In this document: positions 56,414 through 64,000 of the stretch, piece after piece
How positions within the stretch are numbered: the stretch's first letter is position 1
How the letters are laid out: the number at the start of each line of letters is the position of its first letter
DNA from: JAIEPM01 sp964546815
GTDB lineage: Bacteria; Cyanobacteriota; Vampirovibrionia; Obscuribacterales; Obscuribacteraceae
Assembly (NCBI GenBank): GCA_964546815.1
Contig: CAZJLR010000017.1
Location: forward strand, 58,100-122,099
DNA: 64,000 bases
Direction: 5' to 3'
Translations under genes and position numbers: made by a program
Notes under the pieces: model-generated
Databases searched by the model: none
What the model saw: only the letters and a program-made list of their open reading frames with translations
Told to the model about the DNA's origin: nothing

Positions 56414-57451
56414 ATGCCAAATGAACATGAAACAATTCGCGAGCTCCCCCGTGAGAATGCTTCGGCAACGCAAGCCAACAAACTCAGCGAGGAATTGAAT
56501 CAGCATATACAAGAGAATTTCGTCGGAGGACGACCCGGTGGTGGTGGTGGAAATTTTCCACATCCAGAGCCACCACGGCCGATGCCGCGGCCCGAACCAC
56601 CACATCCAAGGCCAGAACCACCGCATCCAAGACCAGAACCACCACGTCCGCGTCCTGAGCCACCAAGGCCAGAACCGCCGCATCCGAGACCGGAGCCGCC
56701 ATTTCCTCGTCCGCAACCAGGACCAGATCGTCCGCACCCTGGTCCAGATCGCCCGCATCCCGGTCCTGATCGACCTCACCCTGGTCCTGATCGACCCGGT
56801 CCAGATCGCCCGCATCCTGGTCCCGATCGGCCACACCCTGGTCCAGATCATCCGCACCCGCATCCAGGTCCCGACAGACCTCGTCCCCATCCACCGCATC
56901 CACCAGATCCTGACCACGGTGGGTTTCATCCCGGCAGACCATTTGAACCACCCCGCGGTGAGCACTGGGGCTGGCATGATCGCAACCGCTGGGAACGTGG
57001 CTATGACCCATGGTTTTTCGAGCGCAATGATCCAAACTGGGATCAGTGGCGCGACCCAATACGCAATGAAGCAAACCAGATAAGAGAAAGGCTTGATGCT
57101 GGTGATGCTCAGGGCGCAGCAGACGAACTCGCGATGGACCTCTATCAATTAAGAGGAGATAGATATGCACAGGACGAACTGCTAACTGAGGTCAACAACT
57201 CTGATTTCAAAGGATTTGGAGCAGACATTCAATTGCAAGATTGGGATCCTGAAAGAGGAACCTGGAATGATGTTCAGATTATTCCAAACGATGGAAATGA
57301 TTCGATTCCAATTCAAGTTTATGATTTTGGAGACCCAGCACCATGGGAAGCCGCTCCGTCTCGGTCACCCTGGGATCAAGCTCCAGACGGACAAGACAAT
57401 CAAGACCCACCGCTTCCAGACGAGCAATTTCCAAATGAGCAACAAAACTAA
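56414..57451 (+). CDS. Proline-rich repeat protein of unknown function
   Basis: The 345-residue protein has a charged helical N-terminus (about 1-35), a Gly-rich turn, then a proline-rich region (about 48-175) made of RPEPPHP-type and HPGPDRP-type repeats. The C-terminal domain (about 180-320) is acidic with Trp/Asp motifs (WGWHDRNRWERGYDPWFFERNDPNWDQW) and ends in a Pro/Gln-rich tail. No signal peptide or membrane helix is seen. It may be a structural or surface-associated filament-like protein (inference). The ribosome site is weak. A strong terminator hairpin follows. Confidence 0.7.
   Translation: MPNEHETIRELPRENASATQANKLSEELNQHIQENFVGGRPGGGGGNFPHPEPPRPMPRPEPPHPRPEPPHPRPEPPRPRPEPPRPEPPHPRPEPPFPRPQPGPDRPHPGPDRPHPGPDRPHPGPDRPGPDRPHPGPDRPHPGPDHPHPHPGPDRPRPHPPHPPDPDHGGFHPGRPFEPPRGEHWGWHDRNRWERGYDPWFFERNDPNWDQWRDPIRNEANQIRERLDAGDAQGAADELAMDLYQLRGDRYAQDELLTEVNNSDFKGFGADIQLQDWDPERGTWNDVQIIPNDGNDSIPIQVYDFGDPAPWEAAPSRSPWDQAPDGQDNQDPPLPDEQFPNEQQN
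56573..56935 (+). repeat. Proline-rich coding repeats
   Basis: Two related degenerate repeat families lie in tandem: about seven units of the PEPPHPRP type (about 56573-56715), then about nine of the HPGPDRP type, 21 bases each (about 56720-56890). The repeats keep the reading frame. They also leave the other strand free of stop codons, which creates long spurious frames. Confidence 0.75.
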
Positions 57452-57532
57452 CTAGATTTACGGTTAGGGGAGCCATTCAAGCGCTAAGCAGTGGCAATAT
57501 ATCCTTCATTTGCATGAAGCGAAAAAATAATT

Positions 57533-57572
57533 CAAAATAGGTGTTGAGGGTAATTCTTCGGCACCTATTTTG
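57533..57572 (+). terminator. Intrinsic terminator for the proline-rich gene
   Basis: CAAAATAGGTG (57533-57543) and CACCTATTTTG (57562-57572) pair perfectly over 11 bases around an 18-base loop; TTGTT follows. It argues against a start at GTG 57541 for the next gene, because that codon lies inside the hairpin. Confidence 0.7.
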
Positions 57573-57615
57573 TTGTTCCATAAAGCTCTTCGATTTTGCA
57601 GTTGAGGACAATCGA

Positions 57616-58494
57616 TTGAAGCGATTCAATATAGCAACATCAATTTATCTCGCGCTTGCGTTTTGCATAGTTCAGCTTGCTGTAATTGCTGAAGAAACTC
57701 ACGACTGGAAAGAAACAAACAGTCGCGCAATCGCCGCCATGCGAAATGAAAAATATGCTGAGTCTGAAAAACTCTTTCAACAAGCATTAGAGGAATGCCA
57801 ACTGCCGGAAGACCGCCGCATCGTCAACACAAACTTATCGTTGTTAATGCAAAAGCTGGGCAAAGTGGAAGAAGCGCGACAACTCAAGGGTGAGGTCGAA
57901 ACAACCCTAGACCTGAGCAAAAAAGAAAATCAGGTACTTGCACCTTCTCACGATATGCGCGGCGCAACCCTAAGAGATCAGCCAGAACACAGCACAAGGC
58001 ACAACGGCATCAGAGCCACTATTCAGCAGCTTGATGCAGAAATTGCAGAGGCGGATAAGGCGGGCAATCTGGATAAACTACAAGCACTCTTCGCAAGAAA
58101 AGCCGAAGCCCTCAAAATAAGAGATGGCGCCGAGACCTTAGACTATGCCTACGCGTTGCATTTTCGCGCACAAGTTTTGCATCACATGCACAAAATTGAA
58201 GAGGCTGATGCCATTGAGACAAGGGCGATGCACATCAGAGATACAATCAGAATGCTTTCAAGCGAGCCAATACACAGCCCAACAAAAAGTCGTTCTAGAC
58301 TGAGCACATTCGACATCAAGTTTGATCACGACCAACCTCCGCCATCCAATTACCAGGAGTCTTACCCAAGCGCATCAAGTGGAAGCACAATCAGCAATTC
58401 GATGCGCAATCAGATCGATCGCAACACGACAAATATCCAACGAACTCCCGGTGCGGGAGCAACATTGAACAACGAACGCAATTTCGGGCACTAA
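57616..58494 (+). CDS. Exported TPR protein
   Basis: The 292-residue protein has a signal peptide or anchor (FNIATSIYLALAFCIVQLAVIAEE). TPR-like helices follow (about 30-105: NSRAIAAMRNEKYAESEKLFQQAL, then NTNLSLLMQKLGKVEEARQL), with a second helical set (about 150-225) and a Ser/Asn-rich disordered tail. The start is TTG 57616, chosen because TTGAGGA lies 8 bases upstream and the earlier GTG 57541 falls within a terminator hairpin. The stop is directly adjacent to that of the convergent DUF885 gene. Function unknown. Confidence 0.65.
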   Translation: MKRFNIATSIYLALAFCIVQLAVIAEETHDWKETNSRAIAAMRNEKYAESEKLFQQALEECQLPEDRRIVNTNLSLLMQKLGKVEEARQLKGEVETTLDLSKKENQVLAPSHDMRGATLRDQPEHSTRHNGIRATIQQLDAEIAEADKAGNLDKLQALFARKAEALKIRDGAETLDYAYALHFRAQVLHHMHKIEEADAIETRAMHIRDTIRMLSSEPIHSPTKSRSRLSTFDIKFDHDQPPPSNYQESYPSASSGSTISNSMRNQIDRNTTNIQRTPGAGATLNNERNFGH

Positions 58495-60333
58495 CTATTT
58501 GCTCATCATTATTTTCTCGACCAGCGGCACAGGAAGAGGTCCTTCATCTAGTGCTCGGTCATTGAACTGCAGTAGGTTGAAATTTTTTCCGGCGTTATCC
58601 TGATATTTCTTTCGAAACGACAACCACTCTCTAAGTCCGACATAGTAGGTTGGCAGTTGAGTAGAAGTCAGCTTGGCGCGACGCAATTTTCCATCTGCTT
58701 CTGCCTGAGTTTGAAAGGCTTCCCTGGTCATCAAATCGAGCGCTTCTTGCTCAGTCATATTCATTGTATGCATTTTGATGTCGAGTATGGCATTGCATAG
58801 AAGTCTCAAGCGAATTTTTCGCATAATCATTCGAAAACGAGGGTCATCAGCCATATAACCTTCGTCCATCATTACTTGAGCTATGTATTCAGCCCAGCCT
58901 TCAATGTATGCGCCGTTGCCGCAGAGTGAACGCAACAGTCTGCGCCATTCTGGGCTGAGGTTATTGAGATGTTCAAACTGAATATAATGACCTGGAAGCG
59001 CTTCGTGTATGGTGAGCCATTTCAAAGTAAAATTGTTGTACTCGCGAAGCTTTGACTCAGCCTTCTCCTCAGGAACAGCCACATCAATTGGCGTCACCCA
59101 ATACTGTGCCTCTGCCTTGGGGTTCAAAGCCGGGGCGCTATGAAAAGCGGCGACAGACAAAACACCGCGTTGGAACACAGGAGTCGGTGTAACTTTGAGA
59201 TTATCGCGCGCGCTGAGTGTGACAATTTTCTTGTCACGAATAAATTGCTTTATACCTTCAATGTCGGCTTCGATAGCCTTTTGCAGGTCATTTCGATTAG
59301 GATGCTCGTCTGAAATTTTCTTGAGCACTGCGCTGATAATGAAATTCTCTCTCTCATGAGCTGACAATTCCGGGTGATCAGTTTGGTCTGGATACATTTT
59401 CTTGTACATCGGCAATGCTAATTGCAGCATTTCAGCCCTAACTGATTTCAGATCACTTTCTGCATCAGCCAAAACTTGAGCAGGTGTCAAGTCAGCTTCC
59501 ATGACATACTTGAATTTTTGATCGTAGAGATCTTTGCCCAAACGCCAACTACGACTGCTGGGCTGTTTAGCAAGATCATTTTCAAGCCATTTGTTGAAAT
59601 CTTTCAATGAGGCAACAGCAGCCGGAGCAACTTTGTCAAACTCTGCTTTCAATGGAGAGCCCGCAGGAATTTCATCTGCAACGGTGTGCTCAATCAATTC
59701 TACGTTGCCTTCATTTTCTTCTTCGGCAGTCTTCAGGTAGACCGGATTAACGTCGTTGAGATAGACTTTCACATCGCTCAGCAAAAGAGGAATTTGTGAG
59801 ATGCGCGACAGAATGTGACCTAGACGCACTTCTTTCGATGCATAATCTTCTGTTAGAGGTTGGAAAAGTGCGCTTCCTATTAGCTCAACTACCGCTGTTG
59901 GATTATGTTTATAATTTTGGATTTTGTCGAATTCCAATAGCTGCAACGAAATCTGGTCATCAATTAATTGCCAATCTGCCGCATCTTCAACGTTTAGAGA
60001 AGATAGCGGAGTTTCTTTGCGCAGCCTTTCACGCCAACCTTCATAAAAGCTTTTCTGCGCAGCAATGCCTTTCAGGCTGAGGTCATCTAATACAGCATCG
60101 AGCTCAACTACCTTGCCAGATTTCTCGTCACTGTGTTTGTGATAGCCGGCTTGAGATGCGGTAGTCGGCGAAAGAGCGAGCGAGTCTTTCATAAACTTCT
60201 CAGCAAGCGCAGCAAACTTTGGAGACCCTGCATTATCGCCAACAGCTGCAAGACCTGAGCTATTCGACAAAAGAACAGTCGCAGCGGCACAAACAAAAGA
60301 AACAGTTCTTGCAGTCCGTTTTCCCGGTTTCAT
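58495..60333 (-). CDS. Exported DUF885 peptidase-like protein
   Basis: The 612-residue protein has a signal peptide (ARTVSFVCAAATVLLSNSSGLAA). It matches DUF885 through its length. TIHEALPGHYIQFEHL carries a HExxxxH-like zinc motif. GAYIEGWAEYIAQVMMDEGY supplies the third ligand and catalytic acid region. The N-terminal helical part (SLALSPTTASQAGYHKH) is typical. It is probably a zinc metallopeptidase of the periplasm or outer surface; the substrate is unknown. AGGTG lies 5 bases before the ATG. A hairpin just upstream probably ends the preceding gene and may affect its leader. Confidence 0.9.
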   Translation of the reverse strand: MKPGKRTARTVSFVCAAATVLLSNSSGLAAVGDNAGSPKFAALAEKFMKDSLALSPTTASQAGYHKHSDEKSGKVVELDAVLDDLSLKGIAAQKSFYEGWRERLRKETPLSSLNVEDAADWQLIDDQISLQLLEFDKIQNYKHNPTAVVELIGSALFQPLTEDYASKEVRLGHILSRISQIPLLLSDVKVYLNDVNPVYLKTAEEENEGNVELIEHTVADEIPAGSPLKAEFDKVAPAAVASLKDFNKWLENDLAKQPSSRSWRLGKDLYDQKFKYVMEADLTPAQVLADAESDLKSVRAEMLQLALPMYKKMYPDQTDHPELSAHERENFIISAVLKKISDEHPNRNDLQKAIEADIEGIKQFIRDKKIVTLSARDNLKVTPTPVFQRGVLSVAAFHSAPALNPKAEAQYWVTPIDVAVPEEKAESKLREYNNFTLKWLTIHEALPGHYIQFEHLNNLSPEWRRLLRSLCGNGAYIEGWAEYIAQVMMDEGYMADDPRFRMIMRKIRLRLLCNAILDIKMHTMNMTEQEALDLMTREAFQTQAEADGKLRRAKLTSTQLPTYYVGLREWLSFRKKYQDNAGKNFNLLQFNDRALDEGPLPVPLVEKIMMSK

Positions 60334-60359
60334 ATTTCACCTATTACCAAAATGAAAAG

Positions 60360-60387
60360 CAAATAGAGGCACATTATCCTCTATTTG
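60360..60387 (-). terminator. Hairpin, probable terminator on the minus strand
   Basis: CAAATAGAGG (60360-60369) and CCTCTATTTG (60378-60387) pair perfectly over 10 bases around an 8-base loop. On the minus strand T-rich sequence follows (CTTTTCATTTT). It lies downstream of the histidine-rich membrane-protein gene and only 27 bases before the DUF885 start codon, so it may also be a leader attenuator. Confidence 0.6.
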
Positions 60388-60462
60388 ACAACCGCTATCG
60401 TGATCCAGAAAAGACAAGAGCACAATTGTTTCCACAAGCGTGCTCTTTAGAACCATGCTCAA

Positions 60463-61590
60463 TTATGCAAGGACTAGATTTCTTAGCTTGGGATCGCGCA
60501 ATTTCCAAATTGCCTGGTCTGTAATAAAGTGATGCAAATTCACCACACTGAATATAGTGGCAAAAGCCAGACTAAAATCAAAACCGAATTCTTGCAACAA
60601 ACGCGGAATACCGAGGTAAATTACCATCGCGCCCATCAGAAGAAAACCTAAATAACGCAAACCTGATTCTTGCTTGAGTGCCTCATAAATTTTTGATGGA
60701 GAACAAGCCTCAGGCAAACCCTTTTCCTTCAAATAGACTGCGGAACTCAGTACGATATATTGGCTGCCGTGAAAGAAAGCCGGCGCATAAAGAAATAACA
60801 CTGAAGCCATCTTAAAAGGAAAACAAAATATTGCAATTCCAGTAACGGCAAGCAGAATTGCCGGGAAAGGCATCAATTTCTTTTCTACAACAAATTTTCT
60901 CACGACAAGGAATGAAAATGTCACAGCCAGAGCAGCTAAAACAACTGTACTTGCGTGAAAGAAGTACTCAGGCAAATTGCCCCAAAATGGTATTTTTTGC
61001 GCAAGAAAACCATTTGCCGCCCATTCTTTGTAAGTAAGTTGGCGCAAAATAGCCATCACAGCAGTGCAATTCATCAACGCAGAAAGCACACCTTTTTCAA
61101 GCCCTGAAAGCCAATAGCCTCGTTTATAACAATAGAGAAGCACCATACCAAAAGTTTGTGCAGTAAAATGCTGCACCACAAAGAGTAAATATAATTTGGC
61201 AAGTATGGGTGTCAATCCGGGTACAAACAGCGCGGCTAACATAACAAAGCCACCGACAAGAGCTGCGCCATGAGTATATAAAGAATAGCGCTCTCGACTC
61301 TCGCTCGTTCTGTATGCACGCACAAGCGTTGCAACTGTATGTGTTTCACTGAATATGTGAGTACCCACAACAGAAACAATAGCCATGATTTGCAAAAGTT
61401 GTATAAGCCCCTGAGGCATAAGCACGAAGAAATGCAGCGCAAACAATATCCACAAAAGACCGCCACAAGAGAATAGCAAGTCTACGACAGGGTGCAGAAT
61501 CCATTCGTAGTTTTTCCCTACACTATTCTCTTGGGCCTGGGTCTTGGCTGTGGGAGCCGGCATTAAAGCAGTAATTAGCTCAGCAGACAT
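60463..61590 (-). CDS. Histidine-rich multi-pass membrane protein
   Basis: The 375-residue protein has about eight to nine hydrophobic helices. Conserved-looking histidines lie near membrane boundaries: VVGTHIFSETHTVATL, VVQHFTAQTFGM, PAFFHGSQYIVLS and NLHHFITDQAIWKLRDP. This arrangement recalls membrane di-iron or metal-binding oxygenases (Brp/Blh, desaturase-like) but does not match their exact boxes. Function is therefore open. The last motif, HHFITDxAIWKL, is recurrent in uncharacterised bacterial membrane proteins as I recall. It overlaps the preceding gene by 16 bases, so the two are cotranscribed. Confidence 0.75.
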   Translation of the reverse strand: MSAELITALMPAPTAKTQAQENSVGKNYEWILHPVVDLLFSCGGLLWILFALHFFVLMPQGLIQLLQIMAIVSVVGTHIFSETHTVATLVRAYRTSESRERYSLYTHGAALVGGFVMLAALFVPGLTPILAKLYLLFVVQHFTAQTFGMVLLYCYKRGYWLSGLEKGVLSALMNCTAVMAILRQLTYKEWAANGFLAQKIPFWGNLPEYFFHASTVVLAALAVTFSFLVVRKFVVEKKLMPFPAILLAVTGIAIFCFPFKMASVLFLYAPAFFHGSQYIVLSSAVYLKEKGLPEACSPSKIYEALKQESGLRYLGFLLMGAMVIYLGIPRLLQEFGFDFSLAFATIFSVVNLHHFITDQAIWKLRDPKLRNLVLA

Positions 61591-62285
61591 AGTTGTGACT
61601 CTTCCTCTGTTGATTCTTCGTGAGTATTTGGGGTCTCAAGATCCAAACATCTTTCAAGCGATGAAACTACAACCGATGGATCGGCGCTCACACTATCTGA
61701 TGGCAAATCTTCTTCGATATGTTCGACTGAGGCTTGATTGCAGTTAATTAGGGCAAGGACTGAGTATGCGCACCAGCGAAGAATCTTAAATGAGTATATG
61801 AGCCCATAAATAAATGCAAAAGGAATCAAAATCACCGGAATAAAATAGCCAGCGGCAAGCACAAGTGAAGCACGAATGAAGGCGCCTCTGACTGGAAGCC
61901 TCTTCCTCAAAGAATTGAGAGACAATGCAAGCAACACAAGCCCCCAGGCAACACCGGCATATTGCGTACTGTTGCCTACTCCGTAGACAAGGTCAGTTAC
62001 AGCAGCAGGTCCGCAACCAACTCGCACAGCACTTGATTCGCTCATGCCTTCAAAATCAGGCTCGCCATTTTTCGATTTACTGATTTGCATTTTGCCCGGC
62101 GCCGAAAATGTCTTATCAAAATAGACAGGAGCACCAGGAGCCGACACAGTCAATCTTGTTGCCTCAGATAGAACAGTACCTTTGTTTTCGGTATCTGCAG
62201 CATTAGCCGCCACTGAAATACCTACACCAAGCGAGACAAAAAGCGCAGCAACAGCGCCTCGATTTATCATACGTCCAATCAACAT
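61575..62285 (-). CDS. Membrane protein of unknown function, paired with the histidine-rich protein
   Basis: The 236-residue protein has a signal-like N-terminus (GAVAALFVSLGVGISVAANAADT). A short extracytoplasmic part follows, with GPAAVTDLVYGVG and a cysteine (VGCG), then three or so hydrophobic helices (WGLVLLALSL, LVLAAGYFIPVILIPFAFIYGLIYSF, WCAYSVLALI). The tail is acidic, Ser/Glu-rich and cytoplasmic. AGAGGG 7 bases before ATG 62285 sets the start; the open frame extends to 62468 without support. Its end overlaps the next gene by 16 bases. Confidence 0.65.
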   Translation of the reverse strand: MLIGRMINRGAVAALFVSLGVGISVAANAADTENKGTVLSEATRLTVSAPGAPVYFDKTFSAPGKMQISKSKNGEPDFEGMSESSAVRVGCGPAAVTDLVYGVGNSTQYAGVAWGLVLLALSLNSLRKRLPVRGAFIRASLVLAAGYFIPVILIPFAFIYGLIYSFKILRWCAYSVLALINCNQASVEHIEEDLPSDSVSADPSVVVSSLERCLDLETPNTHEESTEEESQLCLLS

Positions 62286-62541
62286 TTGCAGCCCTCTAAA
62301 ACTCGGAAAGTGAAAATCAGTCCGCCTGGGAACAGGCGGAGATTCAAAAGCTCGTATGAACACCATACTATTTGGTGGCAGATTTGCACAACTGCCAGCT
62401 GTCATCACTGCGATGTGACAAAAGTCACCCAGACTAGAAAGTGAGAGACAGCCGGCTGCCAGAGGCATTTCAACAAATACTCAGACTCAATTCGCTTCAT
62501 GCTAAAATAGCCGATTTTGTGTCCCTAGCATTGCAGGCATT

Positions 62542-63834
62542 ATGCGACTTAAATTTCCCATTGCACTGATTTTTTCTTTCTTCTTTCTAGCAAGCACCGC
62601 AAGCAATGCTGAAGTCATCGCTATAAAGGCTGGCAAGTTAGTAGACGTTGACAATGGAAAAGTTCTTAGCGAACAAGTCATAATAATTGAAGATGGCATA
62701 GTCAAAGAAATAGGACAGGGTCTGCAAATTCCAAAGCAAGCCCGCAGTATAGACTTATCAAAACAAACTGTGCTGCCGGGTCTCATCGACTGTCACACAC
62801 ATCTTATCGGCTCGCCCACTGAGATGGACCCGATTTCAGAAGCAAAAAAGACTGGCGCACAGAAGGCGTTTGATTCAATTCCAAATGCAAGACAAACGCT
62901 TGAGGCTGGTTTCACCACAGTCAGAGACATGGGCACTTACAGAGCTCTGGTAGACGTGGCACTTCGCGACGCAATCAACAAAGGAGATATTCCCGGCCCG
63001 AGAATGTTTGCATCTGGAGCATACATCACAATCACCAAGGGCGGTGGCGCACTTACTGGCTTCGCGCCCGATATAACTATACCGCTAGAATTGCGTTTTG
63101 GCGAAGCTGATGACCCGTGGACTGTGCGCAGACGAATAAGAGAACTAGCTCATTACGGTGTCGACCAAATCAAAGTAATCGCAAGTGGAGCAGTGTTAAC
63201 ACACGGAAGCAATCCAAACGCAGAAGAATTCACACCTGAAGAAATGCAAGCCGCTGTAGATGAAGCGGGGAAATTTGGTCTAAAGGTTGCTGCACATGCG
63301 CATAGTGCGCGCGCGATTAAAGACGCTGTCAAAGCAGGTGTTGCATCAATAGAGCACGGTACGTTTCTCGATGACGAGGGCATCGAGCTTATGAAACAAC
63401 ACGGCACTTATTTGGTGGCAGACATTTACGACGATGACTTCATCTTGGGCGAAGGTAAAGACAAAGGCATGCCAAAAGACTTTGTAGAACATGAAAGCGA
63501 CCTTGGACGAATTCAAAGGGAAAATTTCCAGAAGGCAGTTAAGGCTGGAGTTAAAATCGCGTTCGGCACTGACGCGGGCGTTTTTCCACACGGCTGGAAC
63601 GCCAAGCAATTCCCCTATATGGTGAAATACGGTCTGAGCCCAATGCAAGCAATTCAATCATCAACTATATGGGCCGCCGAACTCATAGGTAAATCAAGTT
63701 CTTTTGGTTCTATCAAACCCGGCAAGTTCGCAGATCTCATCGCTGTAAACGGAGACCCCCTGACTGATATTAAACGCCTGGAAAAAGTCACCTTCGTAAT
63801 GAAAGACGGCAAAATCTACAAACAAGCTCTTTAA
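62542..63834 (+). CDS. Exported amidohydrolase, imidazolonepropionase/Xaa-Pro dipeptidase-like
   Basis: The 430-residue protein has a signal peptide (FPIALIFSFFFLASTASNAEV). It carries the amidohydrolase metal sites: VLPGLIDCHTHLIG (HxH), DQIKVIASGA (bridging Lys), KVAAHAHSARAI, SIEHGTFLDDEG and IAFGTDAGVFPHG (final Asp). The ending GSIKPGKFADLIAVNGDPL and VMKDGKIYK is typical of the family. Members of this subgroup (Sgx-type prolidases and related) cleave dipeptides such as Xaa-Pro or Xaa-Arg. It would act in the periplasm. It is divergent from the membrane pair. Confidence 0.92.
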   Translation: MRLKFPIALIFSFFFLASTASNAEVIAIKAGKLVDVDNGKVLSEQVIIIEDGIVKEIGQGLQIPKQARSIDLSKQTVLPGLIDCHTHLIGSPTEMDPISEAKKTGAQKAFDSIPNARQTLEAGFTTVRDMGTYRALVDVALRDAINKGDIPGPRMFASGAYITITKGGGALTGFAPDITIPLELRFGEADDPWTVRRRIRELAHYGVDQIKVIASGAVLTHGSNPNAEEFTPEEMQAAVDEAGKFGLKVAAHAHSARAIKDAVKAGVASIEHGTFLDDEGIELMKQHGTYLVADIYDDDFILGEGKDKGMPKDFVEHESDLGRIQRENFQKAVKAGVKIAFGTDAGVFPHGWNAKQFPYMVKYGLSPMQAIQSSTIWAAELIGKSSSFGSIKPGKFADLIAVNGDPLTDIKRLEKVTFVMKDGKIYKQAL

Positions 63835-63904
63835 GAGCGCCAGCCCTGGGTCCGCAGGTTTCCAGCTGCCATTGGTGAACTCCCATTTCGGCGCAATTAC
63901 AACA

Positions 63905-63949
63905 GTAGGGGCGACGCCATGCGTCGAAAGCAACCGTAGGGACGACGCG
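63905..63949. repeat. Degenerate copies of the dispersed palindromic element
   Basis: TAGGGGCGACGCCATGCGTCG (written here in part; 63905-63926) matches the left half of the 43.6-kb palindrome and its ATGCGTCG continuation lacks one base pair of symmetry. A second partial copy (GTAGGGACGACGCG, about 63936-63949) follows. The nearby CAGCCCTGGG and CCAGCTGCC are GC-rich remnants. Confidence 0.5.
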
Positions 63950-64000
63950 AACTAAAATGGAGCCGAATCAAGTTCGATGATATGAGCTAAGAGCGTTCCA

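Noticed and set aside
56369..57148. Long minus-strand open frame (259 codons) across the proline-rich gene
   Set aside because: It is a mirror of the plus-strand repeats, which lack stop codons in several frames. It has a low-complexity Trp/Arg composition and no ribosome site.
57541..57615. GTG 57541 as start of the TPR gene
   Set aside because: The codon lies inside a perfect 11-base terminator hairpin; TTG 57616 has a good ribosome site and a signal peptide directly after it.

Overview
The window comes from a bacterial chromosome of moderate GC content with many secreted and membrane-anchored proteins: tetratricopeptide (TPR) proteins, von Willebrand A (vWA) proteins, TadE/TadG-like pseudopilins and several lineage-specific exported proteins of unknown function. 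This gene set, with DUF2252 and DUF4384/DUF4388-type domains, an LE-x-FG-type repeat in one exported protein, an sll1863-like coiled-coil protein and a 360-residue tryptophan 2,3-dioxygenase, best fits the non-photosynthetic Cyanobacteriota (Vampirovibrionia/Melainabacteria, Obscuribacterales-like). That placement is inference; no rRNA, tRNA or phylogenetic marker was seen. No phage, insertion sequence, integrase or CRISPR array was recognised.

Layout. 1-2.3 kb: the 3' part of an SLC45-like sugar transporter, convergent with an ammonium transporter. 2.5-7.1 kb: an exported TPR-like protein, a Nudix hydrolase and two DUF4384-like proteins, one a membrane-anchored S1 protease. 7.4-10.2 kb: a sigma-70-like protein fused to three helix-hairpin-helix modules, with a co-directional partner. 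10.4-11.5 kb: tryptophan 2,3-dioxygenase behind a structured leader. 11.5-21.7 kb: a large divergent locus. Its left arm encodes a protein of four tandem MshEN-like modules, a TPR protein and a TPR-vWA protein. Its right arm encodes a TPR protein, TadE-like, TadG-like (vWA) and TadE-like proteins and a 958-residue DUF4388-TM-TPR protein. 21.7-24.7 kb: NADAR protein, esterase, small hypothetical and zinc-free MDR oxidoreductase. 24.7-30.2 kb: a polypeptide holding two complete histidine kinases, coupled to a 55-residue gene, divergent from three tandem TadE-like paralogues. 30.2-37.8 kb: exported alpha/beta hydrolase, DUF2252, a globin divergent from an Rrf2 regulator, an exported hypothetical, a LysM-RlpA protein and a GNAT. 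38-45 kb: tri-heme peroxidase, a frameshifted membrane protein, HEAT-cyclophilin, DUF2059-like and truncated globin. 45-54.4 kb: exported hypotheticals, a hydrolase, an NDH-2/CNB/CBS fusion, a redoxin, an sll1863-like protein, an exported class I glutaminase-fold hydrolase and a TetR-type-operator SDR. 54.7-64 kb: two low-complexity repeat proteins, a TPR protein, a DUF885 peptidase, a histidine-rich membrane protein with a partner, and an exported amidohydrolase.

Themes. Two loci (11.5-21.7 and 28.2-30.2 kb) carry Tad-type pseudopilins without a visible ATPase, prepilin peptidase or secretin, so they may be accessory pilins for machinery elsewhere or a distinct surface assembly. The first locus is the best candidate for an undescribed system. 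Haem and redox proteins are numerous (two globins, tri-heme peroxidase, NDH-2 fusion, redoxin), suggesting adaptation to changing oxygen or NO. Intergenic DNA carries a dispersed palindromic element (43.6, 45.0, 63.9 kb) and a second short dispersed motif (4.5, 45.1 kb).
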